NCBI GenBank assembly: GCA_913065025.1
Contig: CAJYAP010000006.1
Coordinates: 1-45,733, forward strand
Direction of reading: 5' to 3'
DNA: 45,733 bases
Source: an uncultured Gammaproteobacteria bacterium
GTDB lineage: Bacteria > Pseudomonadota > Gammaproteobacteria > Poriferisulfidales > GCA-002705445
Below, piece by piece: positions 9,801-20,174 of this stretch. Under the pieces are notes generated by a model, which saw nothing but the letters and a program-made list of their open reading frames with translations, did no database searches and was not told the origin of the DNA. The position numbers and the translations under genes are program-made. How positions within the stretch are numbered: the stretch's first letter is position 1; each line of letters starts with the position of its first letter.

Positions 9801-11332
9801 TTTGATAGAACAGGGAATGGCGTATCGTCTCCCATAGAACCTATTGCTTCTTGGCTTAGATTTGAAAGAGGTTTGAGAATTTGATCTTTTTCTTCATAAG
9901 AAACATTAAACATTTTTTCATATTGTTTAACTCTAGTTTCATTAAAAAATTCTAGTTCTGGAAATTTATCTGGGATTATTTTGCGCATGGATTCAGCACC
10001 AGTATCCATCCATTCCTTATAAGGGCATCTTTTTTTAAGCATATTATCGATATCATGAGAGTATAAAACGTTGCCTTCTTGTGTATCCACGGCAATAATT
10101 TGGCCTGGACCTAGTTTACCTTTTTCAATAACATCCTTATCATCATATTCGTAAACTCCTATCTCAGAAGCTACTGTAATATGTCTATCTTTAGTAATTA
10201 TATATCGTGCTGGTCTTAAACCATTCCTATCAGTCACACATGCTGCATATCTCCCATCTGTTAAAACTATACCAGCTGGTCCATCCCAAGACTCCATATG
10301 TTTAGCGTTATATTCATAGAATGCTCTTAAATCAGAATCAGTGTCTGGTATACTTTTCCATGCTGGAGGAATAAGTAGTTTAATAGCTTTAAATAAGTTT
10401 ATTCCGCCAACAACTAAAACTTCTAGCATATTGTCTAGGCTTTTTGAATCTGAACCATTCATTGAAACTAGTGGTTTTAATTTTGCAAGCTCAGGAATTT
10501 TAGATGTTTTGAATATACTTGATCTAGCTTGAGACCAATTTCTATTTGCTCTTATAGTATTTATTTCCCCATTATGTGCTAGCATCCGAAATGGTTGAGC
10601 TAGGCTCCATTGTGGCGTTGTATTTGTAGAAAATCTTTGGTGAAAAACACATAGTGAAGTTTCAAGTTTTTTGTTAGATAAATCTAAATAAAACATTGCG
10701 AGATGTTTTGGCATTATCATACCCTTATACAAAATTACTTTTGAAGATAGGCTGGTAATGTAAAATACGTCGTCTTCTGTTTTAGAAATTAATATTTCTA
10801 TTTTTCTTCTAATGATAAGAAGTTTGGACTCAACGTCACTATCGCTTACTTTTTCTGTTGGATTTATAAAAGCTTGGGTAATATAAGGAAGTGTTTTTAG
10901 TGCGTCCTCTCCACAAATATTTTTGTTTGTTGGCACTTCTCTCCATCCAGCTAAAATAAAGTCATGCTCTCTTACAACATCTTCAACAATTTTCATTGAA
11001 GATTTTCTTTTCTTTTCGTCGGTATTTAAAAAGAACATACCAATAGCAAAATTCTTTGCCACATTAATATCTTGTTCATTTGCTATTGACCTAAAATAAA
11101 ATTCTGGGATTTTAAATAAAATTCCACACCCGTCACCAGAAGTTCCATCAGCCCCAACAGCTCCCCTGTGAGCTAGTCTTTCAAGGGCGGTAATAGCAGT
11201 ATCAATCAGCCAATGACTAGGTTTATCATCAATATTCGTAATTAGACCAAAACCACAGCTGTCTTTTTCAAACTTCTTATCGTATAAACCGGTAATTTCT
11301 TTATTTTTGTCTTTCATACTCAATAAGTCCAA
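6845..11332 (-). CDS. gltB: Glutamate synthase large subunit; start may be ATG at 11317 instead of TTG at 11332
   Basis: N-terminal CGFGLITNID glutaminase Cys, central FMN domain SGYDGGTAASPLSS, C-terminal GXGXG repeat region. Confidence 0.97.
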   Translation of the reverse strand: MDLLSMKDKNKEITGLYDKKFEKDSCGFGLITNIDDKPSHWLIDTAITALERLAHRGAVGADGTSGDGCGILFKIPEFYFRSIANEQDINVAKNFAIGMFFLNTDEKKRKSSMKIVEDVVREHDFILAGWREVPTNKNICGEDALKTLPYITQAFINPTEKVSDSDVESKLLIIRRKIEILISKTEDDVFYITSLSSKVILYKGMIMPKHLAMFYLDLSNKKLETSLCVFHQRFSTNTTPQWSLAQPFRMLAHNGEINTIRANRNWSQARSSIFKTSKIPELAKLKPLVSMNGSDSKSLDNMLEVLVVGGINLFKAIKLLIPPAWKSIPDTDSDLRAFYEYNAKHMESWDGPAGIVLTDGRYAACVTDRNGLRPARYIITKDRHITVASEIGVYEYDDKDVIEKGKLGPGQIIAVDTQEGNVLYSHDIDNMLKKRCPYKEWMDTGAESMRKIIPDKFPELEFFNETRVKQYEKMFNVSYEEKDQILKPLSNLSQEAIGSMGDDTPFPVLSNEIRSLYDYFRQQFAQVTNPPIDPIRESNVMSLETYLGPDLNIFEEGSKHAHRLTIESPILSYRKFRQLQELKNKKFTYKVLDLNYDADIKLEDAISNLTRKAIEAVKSNKVFIILSDKEIKKGKLPIHALLGTGAVHHALIKSGLRTKANIIVETATARDSHHCAALIGYGATAIYPYLAYQSLNSMIIEKSDDNAEFFQATRNYRQGINKGLYKILSKMGISTIASYRGSQLFECVGLNQEIVDLCFCDTTNRLSGTTFRDLESDQMQLAKNTWSQRKNIKQGGLLKYVHGEEFHAYNPDVVKTLQDAVKSGKYEDYRKYSDIVHSREKMVLRDMLDFKSSRKPIPLQDVEPIENILLRFDSAGMSLGALSPDAHETLAQAMNKMGGRSNSGEGGEDQKRFNTDKNSKIKQVASGRFGVTPHYLVNAEVIQIKIAQGAKPGEGGQLPGDKVDKLIATLRYANPGITLISPPPHHDIYSIEDLAQLIFDLKQVNPTAFVSVKLVAEAGVGTIAAGVAKAYADFITISGYDGGTAASPLSSIKYAGGPWEMGLSETHQTLRANNLRKNVRLQADGGLKTGVDVVKAAILGAESFGFGTGPMIAMGCKYLRICHLNNCATGVATQNQVLRKYHFIGKDEMVMNYFKFIAEETRGILASLGYKKLSDIIGQTSNLEVKKFENGKLKNLIVDPIISDANVDKDISHICEVENNTPWDKADLSRKIDKDTKDVIQKKLGGSFSYNIKNTDRSVGASISGSIAKIHGNYRMAENPINIAFKGTAGQSFGVWNAGGLNLTLEGDANDYVGKGMAAGEIVIYPPKDVSYKSNESVIIGNTCMYGATGGKLYAAGIAGERFAVRNSGATAIVEGVGDHGCEYMTNGIVIVLGKTGVNFGAGMSGGFAIVLDEDGTFKDRYNPELVETLKINRNKNPYQETFLKNSIMDFLDKTNSEWARNILENFDDYIEKFLIVKPKAIKIEEIFNKDSVAA

Positions 11333-11344
11333 TAATATTAACTT

Positions 11345-11376
11345 CTAGAGTTTGATGATATCTCACCAAACTCTAG
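11345..11376 (-). promoter_or_regulatory. Expression-platform hairpin 2 in gltB leader
   Basis: Perfect CTAGAGTTTG/CAAACTCTAG 10-bp stem, extended through a G-U and 3 bp to a GATA loop; overlaps hairpin 1. Confidence 0.75.
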
Positions 11377-11390
11377 ATATAAGTTTGGTG
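11364..11390 (-). promoter_or_regulatory. Expression-platform hairpin 1 in gltB leader, alternative to hairpin 2
   Basis: CACCAAACT...AGTTTGGTG 9-bp stem immediately 3' of aptamer P1. Confidence 0.7.
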
Positions 11391-11442
11391 CGTTCCTTCA
11401 GCTTTTAGCTTACTTCCGTCCTCAGTTCAAGGATGAACGTAT
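11388..11442 (-). promoter_or_regulatory. glnA-type glutamine riboswitch aptamer upstream of gltB
   Basis: Minus strand ACGTTCATCC...GGACGGAAGTAAGC...GAAGGAACGCACC carries the conserved glnA/Downstream-peptide RNA core. Confidence 0.85.
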
Positions 11443-11448
11443 GATTAC

Positions 11449-11477
11449 ATTATAGGACTAGGAATCTATTCATTCAA
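11449..11477 (-). promoter_or_regulatory. Sigma70 promoter for gltB
   Basis: Minus strand TTGAAT (11477-11472), 17-nt spacer, TATAAT (11454-11449); same architecture before gltD. Confidence 0.8.
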
Positions 11478-11518
11478 TAAATATCGAATATTTATGCATT
11501 GGAAATAACTTATATTGC

Positions 11519-12658
11519 TTAAAATAGCTTTTTATACTCTTGTTGAGCAAATCTATCAGTCATTCCTGCAATATAGTCACAAATTACTCTTTCTTTAAAA
11601 CCAGAATTAATTTTATCTAAATTATATTGATAGAAGTCATTTGAAAGTAATTTAATATCACTAGTATAGGCAGCAAAAAGATTTTTGATAATAAGATCGG
11701 CTTGGTTAGTCATCTTCACAACGTCAGGATGTTGATATAGATTTGCATAAAGAAATCTTTTTAATTCCATACTAAGTTTTTTTATATCATCAGAAAAACT
11801 AACGATCAGAGCATTGAAATTTTTTACGTCACTAACGCATGAGATAGATTCATTTTTAATATTTTTTTTTGTATTATTTATTAAATCTGTTACCAATAAA
11901 TTTATGATTAGTCTAACTGTTTCATTTACAATTTTTGATCCAGATAGTTTTGGGTATTTTTTTAGAATTATTTTCATTTGATCAGAAAAAATAGATAGAT
12001 TTTCTAACTGTTCGATAGAGATTTTTTTAGCTCTTATTCCGTCTTGGATATCATGGTTATTATATGCTATTTCATCGCAGACATTTGTTAACTGCGCCTC
12101 AAGAGAAGATTGTTTTTTATTAATAAATCTTTCTGCAACTGCCCCTAATTTTTTTGCACGAGCTATGCTGCATTTTTTTAGCAAACCCTCTCTGGTTTCA
12201 AAACATAAATTAAGGCCAGAGAAACTAGCATATCTATTTTCTAATTTATCAATAATCCTCAAAGATTGTATATTATGTTCAAAACCTCCAAAGTCTTTCA
12301 TACATAAATTAAGTACATCTTGTCCAGCATGACCAAATGGGGTGTGTCCTAAATCATGCGCTAGCGATATTGCCTCTGTTAAATCTTCATTAAGCTTTAA
12401 GGCTCTAGCAGATGCCCTAGCAATTTGAGCAACTTCTATAGTGTGAGTCAATCTAGTTCTATACATATCTCCTTCATGGTTAACGAATACTTGAGTTTTG
12501 TATTCTAACCTTCTGAAAGCAGTTGAATGTATGATTCTTTCTCTATCTCTTTGAAACTCTGTTCGCAGCCTAGCTGGTTCTTCATGGAATAATCTGCCTA
12601 AGGTTTGAGAGGATTTGAGTGCATAGGGCGCAAGGTTTTGTTCAAAGTCATTTGACAT
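11519..12658 (-). CDS. dgt: Deoxyguanosinetriphosphate triphosphohydrolase-like protein (HD domain)
   Basis: RRLEYKTQVFVNHEGDMYRTRLTHTIEVAQIAR, LAHDLGHTPFGHAG, NNHDIQDGIRA. Confidence 0.93.
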   Translation of the reverse strand: MSNDFEQNLAPYALKSSQTLGRLFHEEPARLRTEFQRDRERIIHSTAFRRLEYKTQVFVNHEGDMYRTRLTHTIEVAQIARASARALKLNEDLTEAISLAHDLGHTPFGHAGQDVLNLCMKDFGGFEHNIQSLRIIDKLENRYASFSGLNLCFETREGLLKKCSIARAKKLGAVAERFINKKQSSLEAQLTNVCDEIAYNNHDIQDGIRAKKISIEQLENLSIFSDQMKIILKKYPKLSGSKIVNETVRLIINLLVTDLINNTKKNIKNESISCVSDVKNFNALIVSFSDDIKKLSMELKRFLYANLYQHPDVVKMTNQADLIIKNLFAAYTSDIKLLSNDFYQYNLDKINSGFKERVICDYIAGMTDRFAQQEYKKLF

Positions 12659-13727
12659 GATCTTTCAGTGCTTTAATTACAATATTTTTAGTAATTTTAT
12701 TTGTTATATATGCTTGGCCTATATTTTTAGGTAGCACATACACCATTTCATTATTTTTAACTTTTTTATCTAGTAACATTATTTTGAATAATTTTTCTAT
12801 ATTTATATTTTTCGGAAGTTTTGTTGGAAGGTTGAAATCTTTTAGCAAACTTTTTATTTTATTATAATCAGCAATATTCATTGTGTTATTTTGAATAGCA
12901 ACAGACGCAGCAATAAGAAAACCGCAGGCTATAGCTTCTCCATGAAGCCATTTCCCGTAACCTAGGTAGTTTTCAATAGCATGTCCAAATGTATGCCCTA
13001 GATTTAATAAGGCTCTAATATTTTTTTCTTTTTCATCAAGAGAAACTATATTTGCTTTAATTTCACATGATTTCTTAACAATTTTAATTATGCTTTCTGA
13101 GTCCTGTTTATTTATTTTTTCTTTATTCTTGGAGATCCAATCAAAGAAAACTTTATCTTTTATTATGCCGTACTTAATAACTTCTGCCATTCCGGCATTA
13201 AATTGTCTTTTTGGTAATGACTTTAGAATTTCAGTATCAATAATAACAGCAATAGGCTGATGAAAAGCTCCAATCATATTTTTCCCAAGCGGATGATTAA
13301 TACCTGTTTTGCCACCTACGGACGAATCAACCATAGATAATAATGTTGTCGGTATTTGAATAAAATTTATTCCTCTTTGATATGTAGCAGCAGCATACCC
13401 AGTTATGTCACCAATCACACCTCCGCCAAAAGCAACTAAGCAGCTATCTCTAGAATATTTATTTTTTAATAAATAATTGTATATCTTATTAGTACTCTCT
13501 TGATTTTTATATTTTTCACCATCACTTAGTATAATTTTATTTTTCTTAACAAGTGAATTTTTTATTTTTGTTAAATGAAGAGATTTAATTTTTCTATTAG
13601 TAACTATGGCAAAATTTCTTTCATTAATGCCACTTAATAAACTTTTATTAGATAAAATATTTTTTCCAATAAAAATTGGGTATGATCTATTATTTAATTT
13701 AACAATTATTTTTTTCATATTTTTCAT
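12648..13727 (-). CDS. aroB: 3-dehydroquinate synthase
   Basis: DGEKYKN, FGGGVIGDITGYAAATYQRGINFIQIPTTLLSMVDSSVGGKTGIN, LNLGHTFGHAIE. Confidence 0.96.
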   Translation of the reverse strand: MKNMKKIIVKLNNRSYPIFIGKNILSNKSLLSGINERNFAIVTNRKIKSLHLTKIKNSLVKKNKIILSDGEKYKNQESTNKIYNYLLKNKYSRDSCLVAFGGGVIGDITGYAAATYQRGINFIQIPTTLLSMVDSSVGGKTGINHPLGKNMIGAFHQPIAVIIDTEILKSLPKRQFNAGMAEVIKYGIIKDKVFFDWISKNKEKINKQDSESIIKIVKKSCEIKANIVSLDEKEKNIRALLNLGHTFGHAIENYLGYGKWLHGEAIACGFLIAASVAIQNNTMNIADYNKIKSLLKDFNLPTKLPKNINIEKLFKIMLLDKKVKNNEMVYVLPKNIGQAYITNKITKNIVIKALKDHVK

Positions 13728-14235
13728 AATTCTTAATAATAATTTTTGATAATTTTACTGTATCATAATTATCAGTGCTTAATTTGATATTAGAAGTATT
13801 TTTGTAATATTTTTCTCGTTCTTTAAGAATTTCTATAATTTTAATTTCAGCGTCGCCATTTTTTATCAAGGGTCTATTTTTATCTTGTTCTGTTCTATAA
13901 ACTAATTCTTTTATGCTGGCAGTGAGATACACAATAAATCCCATATTTTTTATAATTAATCTGTTCTCCTCAGAAAGTATTATTCCGCCTCCAGTTCCTA
14001 CAATCGTATTCTCAATATTTGAAATACTCTCAAGAATTTTATTTTCTCTTTTTCTAAAGCCGGTCTCACCCTCATGCTCGAATATTGTTGAGATATCCAC
14101 ACCAGTTTTATCTTCAATTAAATGGTCAGTGTCAATGAAATCAAATTTCATCATTCTGGATAGTTTTTTCCCTATGGAAGTCTTTCCTGAACCCATTGGG
14201 CCAATTAGAATTATATTGTTTTTTAGTTTAGGCAA
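13699..14235 (-). CDS. aroK: Shikimate kinase
   Basis: Walker A GPMGSGKTSIGKKLS, DTDHLIE, GTGGGIIL. Confidence 0.94.
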   Translation of the reverse strand: MPKLKNNIILIGPMGSGKTSIGKKLSRMMKFDFIDTDHLIEDKTGVDISTIFEHEGETGFRKRENKILESISNIENTIVGTGGGIILSEENRLIIKNMGFIVYLTASIKELVYRTEQDKNRPLIKNGDAEIKIIEILKEREKYYKNTSNIKLSTDNYDTVKLSKIIIKNYEKYEKNNC

Positions 14236-14284
14236 GATAAATTTTGTTTTTATAGTATTATATAGATATTAACAAGAATTTTTA

Positions 14285-16756
14285 TTGCCACCAACAAGTA
14301 TGAGTATATTTTTTAATAAAGCTTTGAAACCACTTTACTATTTTATCGGCTTGATAATTATTTCACTTTTGGTTTTATATATAACTTTAGCTAGTAGCTT
14401 GCCTTCTGTAGAAGAAATACAGGATATGAAAATGCAAGTCCCAATGAGGGTTTACACCCAAGACAAAAAATTAATAGCTGTTTTTGGAGAAAAAAAGAGA
14501 ATTCCAGCAACATTTGAAGAAATACCTGATAGCTTGAAAAATGCTTTCATTGCCGCAGAAGATAATAGATTTTATAAACATAATGGAGTTGATTATCTTG
14601 GTTTATTAAGAGCTCTAAAAAGTTTTATTTCTACAGGTAAAGTTACTCAAGGAGGAAGCACAATAACTATGCAGGTGGCAAGAAATTTTTATCTTACTAG
14701 AGAGAAAAAAATTATTCGAAAGTTAAGAGAAATTTTGCTCGCTTATAAAATGGAAAGAAACTTAAGCAAGGAAAGGATTTTCGAATTATATATGAACAAA
14801 ATATATTTAGGTCATCGAGCATATGGAGTAGCAGCGGCGGCACAAGTATATTATGGGAAAAGATTATCTGAATTAAATCTACCCCAAATGGCCATGATTG
14901 CTGGTTTGCCAAAAGCACCATCAAGATATAATCCAATTGCTAATAAAAAAAGAGCGCTACAAAGAAGAGATTATGTCTTAAGAAGGATGTCAGAAAACAG
15001 CTTCATTTCTCAAAACGAGTATGTTGATGCGTACCTTGAGCCTGTGAGCGCTAGACTTAACACTGCAAATATAGAACTAAAAGCTCCGTATGTTTCTGAG
15101 ATGGCAAGAGTTGAAATGGAAGACAGGTTTGGCAAAAATGCCTACACAGAGGGCTATGATGTTTTTACAACTATTAATAGTAAGTTACAAGAAGCTGCGC
15201 AAAAATCTTTAAAAAATAATATAGAAAAATATGATATTCGTCATGGTTACCGAGGCGCGGAAGCAAAGATCGGCTACAGTAAATTACTAAATTCTGATTT
15301 TGAATATGATCTTGAGCTTTCTATGATCAATATAGATAAATATTTAAAAAGTTTTTACGAAATAAATAAGAATGTTCCAGCAGTCGTATTGAATGTTGAT
15401 TTAAAAAAAATAAAAGTATACACAAAAAATAATCAATTATTGGATATAGCTTTAAATGAAATAATTATAAAAAATCAATATTTTGATGTTAATTATAAAA
15501 AAAGAATTAAAGATTTTAATAAAATTTTAACTATTGGTGACGTAGTAAGAGTTAAAGAAACGAAAGGTAAATGGCGTCTTTCACAAATACCTAACGTAAA
15601 TGGAGCCTTAGTTTCTATTGATTCAAATAGCGGCGCGATATCAGCTTTGTCAGGTGGTTATGATTATAGATTAAGTAAATTTAATAGAGTGACTCAAGCA
15701 AAAAGGCAGCCGGGATCAAGCTTTAAACCCTTTATATATTCTGCAGCTTTGAACAAAGGATATACTCCTGCTTCAATAATAAATGATGCGCCAAAAGTAT
15801 TTAAAGAAAATACGGTAAGCGGCGCTTGGCGACCTAAAAATTACGGTGGGAAATTCTTTGGACCTACAAGATTACGTTATGGGTTAGCTAAATCTAGAAA
15901 TATGATATCCATAAGGCTATTGGATAGTATTGGGATTAAATACACATTAGACTACGTTAAAAATTTTAATATTTCTTCAGAAAAGCTTCCTAAAGACTTA
16001 ACACTGGCCTTAGGAAGTGGAGAAATTACCCCCATAGAATTATCTGAAGCTTATGCATATTTTTCAAATGGAGGACATGGGATTAAACCGTACCTCATCG
16101 AGCAAGTTAGAACTAGAAGTAACGAAATAATTTATGTTGAAAACCCTATTCGAGTTTGTAGTAATCCCTGCGACTACGTAAGCATGGACACCTTGCAATT
16201 TCCTTCTGCAGAATCAGTTGAAGAAATAACAGAGTTAAGAAAAAAAGCCGGGCTTCCAAGATTCGCATCCCAAACTATAGATCCTAGAAACATATATCAA
16301 ATGGTTAGCATGATGAAAGATGTTGTGAAGTACGGTACAGCAAGAAGAGCTAGAGTTTTGAAAAGAACTGATATAGCAGGAAAAACAGGAACAACAAATG
16401 ATCAAAAAGATGCATGGTTCAGCGGTTTTAATAGAGATATTGTCACTATAAGTTTTCTTGGTTTCGATAACCATTCGTCGCTTGGAAAAAATGAGTTCGG
16501 AAGTACAGCCGCTCTTCCAATGTGGGTAGATTATATGAAAGTAGCATTAAAAGGGATGCCTAAATCAAACATGGATGAGCCTGATGGTTTAGTAAGTGCA
16601 AAAATTGATAGCAAAAATGGCTTGTTGGCATCACCAAACTCAAAGAATTCTATCGTAGAAGTTTTTAGAAAAGAAAATATTCCAAAAACTTTCAGTAAAG
16701 ATATTAAGACAAATAATAAAAATGAAAAAGAATTAGAGATAGAAAAAATATTTTAG
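14285..16756 (+). CDS. mrcA: Penicillin-binding protein 1A
   Basis: GT51 AAEDNRFYKHNGVD, QGGSTITMQVARN; transpeptidase RQPGSSFKPFIY, AGKTGTTNDQKDAWFSGF. Confidence 0.95.
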   Translation: MPPTSMSIFFNKALKPLYYFIGLIIISLLVLYITLASSLPSVEEIQDMKMQVPMRVYTQDKKLIAVFGEKKRIPATFEEIPDSLKNAFIAAEDNRFYKHNGVDYLGLLRALKSFISTGKVTQGGSTITMQVARNFYLTREKKIIRKLREILLAYKMERNLSKERIFELYMNKIYLGHRAYGVAAAAQVYYGKRLSELNLPQMAMIAGLPKAPSRYNPIANKKRALQRRDYVLRRMSENSFISQNEYVDAYLEPVSARLNTANIELKAPYVSEMARVEMEDRFGKNAYTEGYDVFTTINSKLQEAAQKSLKNNIEKYDIRHGYRGAEAKIGYSKLLNSDFEYDLELSMINIDKYLKSFYEINKNVPAVVLNVDLKKIKVYTKNNQLLDIALNEIIIKNQYFDVNYKKRIKDFNKILTIGDVVRVKETKGKWRLSQIPNVNGALVSIDSNSGAISALSGGYDYRLSKFNRVTQAKRQPGSSFKPFIYSAALNKGYTPASIINDAPKVFKENTVSGAWRPKNYGGKFFGPTRLRYGLAKSRNMISIRLLDSIGIKYTLDYVKNFNISSEKLPKDLTLALGSGEITPIELSEAYAYFSNGGHGIKPYLIEQVRTRSNEIIYVENPIRVCSNPCDYVSMDTLQFPSAESVEEITELRKKAGLPRFASQTIDPRNIYQMVSMMKDVVKYGTARRARVLKRTDIAGKTGTTNDQKDAWFSGFNRDIVTISFLGFDNHSSLGKNEFGSTAALPMWVDYMKVALKGMPKSNMDEPDGLVSAKIDSKNGLLASPNSKNSIVEVFRKENIPKTFSKDIKTNNKNEKELEIEKIF

Positions 16757-17814
16757 TTTTGGTGGTATTTTTTACTATATTCTTTTACGTGATCAATTAG
16801 AACTCCAAGATTATCAGGATTAACATACTGATCAATACCATGGCCTAAATTAAAAATATGTCTATGGCCAAAACCATAACCATCTATAACTTTAGATGCC
16901 GCATCTTTTATAGATTGTTCTGTTCCATGTAATGCACAAGGGTCTAAATTTCCTTGTAAGCAAATATTTTCTCCAACTATTTTTCTGGCATCTGATATAT
17001 CCACTGTCCAATCAAGTCCTATTGCATTACAACCAGCTTCAGAAATTTTATTTAACCATCCACCACCACCTCTCGTGAATAGTATTATTGGTATATTTTT
17101 TGTAACTTCGTTGTTTCTTAAATTATTAATTATTTCTTTCATAGGATTAAGAGAGAAATGAACATAATTATTTGTATTTAATAACCCTCCCCATGAGTCG
17201 AATATCATTAAAATATTTGCACCAGCTTTGGCTTGCATAATTAAATATTCAGATATCGATTTAATAAGTTTCTTGGTGAGTTCATTTAGCATCTCTGGAT
17301 TATTAAAAACAATAGACCTTACCTTTCTAAATTCTTTAGTTGCTGCACCTTCAATCATATAGGTTGATAAAGTCCAAGGACTCCCTGAAAATCCAATTAA
17401 AGGTATTTCATTATTTAACTTAGTTTTCGTATGAATAATAGCTTCGGCAACATATTCCAAGCTATTGACATTATTACTTAGAGAAGAAACATCATTTAAA
17501 TTATCTAATGGATTATCAAAATAAGGGCCACGATTATCTTCAAATTTTAACTCAAGACCCATAGCATCAGGGATTGTTAATATGTCTGAAAAAATAATTG
17601 CAGCATCTAAATCAAACCTTCTTATTGGTTGTACAGTTACTTCAGAAGCTAATTCTGGTGTTTTACATAAATCTAAAAAACTGCCGGCCTCGGCTCTTGT
17701 CTTTTTATATTCTGGCAAATATCTGCCGGCTTGTCGCATTATCCAGACAGGTGTTTTATCGACTGGCTCACCACTTAAAACATCCAAGATTCTTCTATTT
17801 TTTATTACGCTCAT
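16753..17814 (-). CDS. hemE: Uroporphyrinogen decarboxylase
   Basis: TPVWIMRQAGRYLPEY, IIFSDILTIPDAMG, FNLGHGI. Confidence 0.96.
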   Translation of the reverse strand: MSVIKNRRILDVLSGEPVDKTPVWIMRQAGRYLPEYKKTRAEAGSFLDLCKTPELASEVTVQPIRRFDLDAAIIFSDILTIPDAMGLELKFEDNRGPYFDNPLDNLNDVSSLSNNVNSLEYVAEAIIHTKTKLNNEIPLIGFSGSPWTLSTYMIEGAATKEFRKVRSIVFNNPEMLNELTKKLIKSISEYLIMQAKAGANILMIFDSWGGLLNTNNYVHFSLNPMKEIINNLRNNEVTKNIPIILFTRGGGGWLNKISEAGCNAIGLDWTVDISDARKIVGENICLQGNLDPCALHGTEQSIKDAASKVIDGYGFGHRHIFNLGHGIDQYVNPDNLGVLIDHVKEYSKKYHQN

Positions 17815-17817
17815 AAT

Positions 17818-19221
<1,404 letters not shown>

Positions 19222-19225
19222 CTAA

Positions 19226-19257
19226 CTAGAGCTTGATGATATCTCACCAAACCTTAG
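19226..19257 (-). promoter_or_regulatory. Expression-platform hairpin 2 in gltD leader
   Basis: CTAAGGTTTG/CAAGCTCTAG stem with wobble and one mismatch; loop GTGAGATATCAT identical to gltB copy. Confidence 0.7.
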
Positions 19258-19271
19258 GTTAAAGTTTGGTG
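19245..19271 (-). promoter_or_regulatory. Expression-platform hairpin 1 in gltD leader
   Basis: CACCAAAC...GTTTGGTG directly 3' of aptamer. Confidence 0.68.
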
Positions 19272-19323
19272 CGTTCCTTCGGCATTTCGCTTACTTCCGT
19301 CCTTAAATTATAAGGATGAACGT
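19268..19323 (-). promoter_or_regulatory. glnA-type glutamine riboswitch aptamer upstream of gltD
   Basis: Minus strand ACGTTCATCC...GGACGGAAGTAAGC...GAAGGAACGCACC; same core as gltB leader. Confidence 0.85.
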
Positions 19324-19342
19324 GTGTCTATATAATACATTG

Positions 19343-19371
19343 ATTATAGGACTAACAGGTAAAGCATTCAA
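19343..19371 (-). promoter_or_regulatory. Sigma70 promoter for gltD
   Basis: Minus strand TTGAAT (19371-19366), 17-nt spacer, TATAAT (19348-19343). Confidence 0.8.
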
Positions 19372-19413
19372 TAGATACGCTAGATATGGGGTTGAATATA
19401 ACTTATATGATAT

Positions 19414-19881
19414 TTAGGATAGTTTTTCTTTGACAAGCTTACTTGCAAAACCCATGTCAGCTCGATTATTTGAACGTTTTTTTAGTTCGCCCATAACTTC
19501 CCCAATTTGACTCATTTGCTCAATAGACTTTTCTTTCATAATATCTTCAATCATTTTTTGTACTTCTTCTTGAGACATATCTTCCGGGAGATATTCTTTA
19601 AACACAGACAACTCAAACTCTTCTTGTTCTGCAAGATCAGTTCTATTTGCTTCATTGTAATGGGTTAAAGATTCTTTGCTTTTTTTAGAGAGTTTTTTGA
19701 GGATCTCAAAAATATTTTCGTCGGTAAGAGTTTTTCTGGTTTCAACTTCTTTATCTAAAATTGCTGCAAGAATTAATTTAACAGCGCCCAACCTTTTTTT
19801 GTCACCGCTCTTCATAGAAGACTTCTTATCTTCAGTGATCTTAATTTTTAAGGGTGAACTAGTTTCTTGAGGGTTCGACAT
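19414..19881 (-). CDS. yqeY: GatB/YqeY domain protein
   Basis: MKSGDKKRLGAVKLILAAILDKEVE, EFELSVFKEYLPEDMS, FASKLVKEKL. Confidence 0.9.
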   Translation of the reverse strand: MSNPQETSSPLKIKITEDKKSSMKSGDKKRLGAVKLILAAILDKEVETRKTLTDENIFEILKKLSKKSKESLTHYNEANRTDLAEQEEFELSVFKEYLPEDMSQEEVQKMIEDIMKEKSIEQMSQIGEVMGELKKRSNNRADMGFASKLVKEKLS

Positions 19882-20099
19882 TAATAAAGTTTAATTCTTC
19901 TACCAGTTGCAGTTCTATTAGTTCTTTTATGAACTCTTTTTACAGCTGCAGCTGCTTTTCTTTTTCTAACGGAAGTTGGTTTTTCGTAAAATTCCCTTTT
20001 TCTAATTTCTGTTAAAACTCCAGCTTTTTCACATGCGCGTCTAAATCTTCTGATCGCAATATCAAATGGCTCGTTTTCTTTTACTTTAATACTTGGCAT
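19881..20099 (-). CDS. rpsU: 30S ribosomal protein S21
   Basis: [42 protein letters not shown]. Confidence 0.97.
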   Translation of the reverse strand: MPSIKVKENEPFDIAIRRFRRACEKAGVLTEIRKREFYEKPTSVRKRKAAAAVKRVHKRTNRTATGRRIKLY

Positions 20100-20174
20100 A
20101 ATTTACCTTTAATTATTTAGTGGTGTGATTATACAGTTGTATGAACAAAAATCAAAACAAAGTGGGTATATAGT

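Noticed and set aside
10341-10532. 63-aa ORF antisense to gltB
   Set aside because: Shadow ORF within conserved gltB
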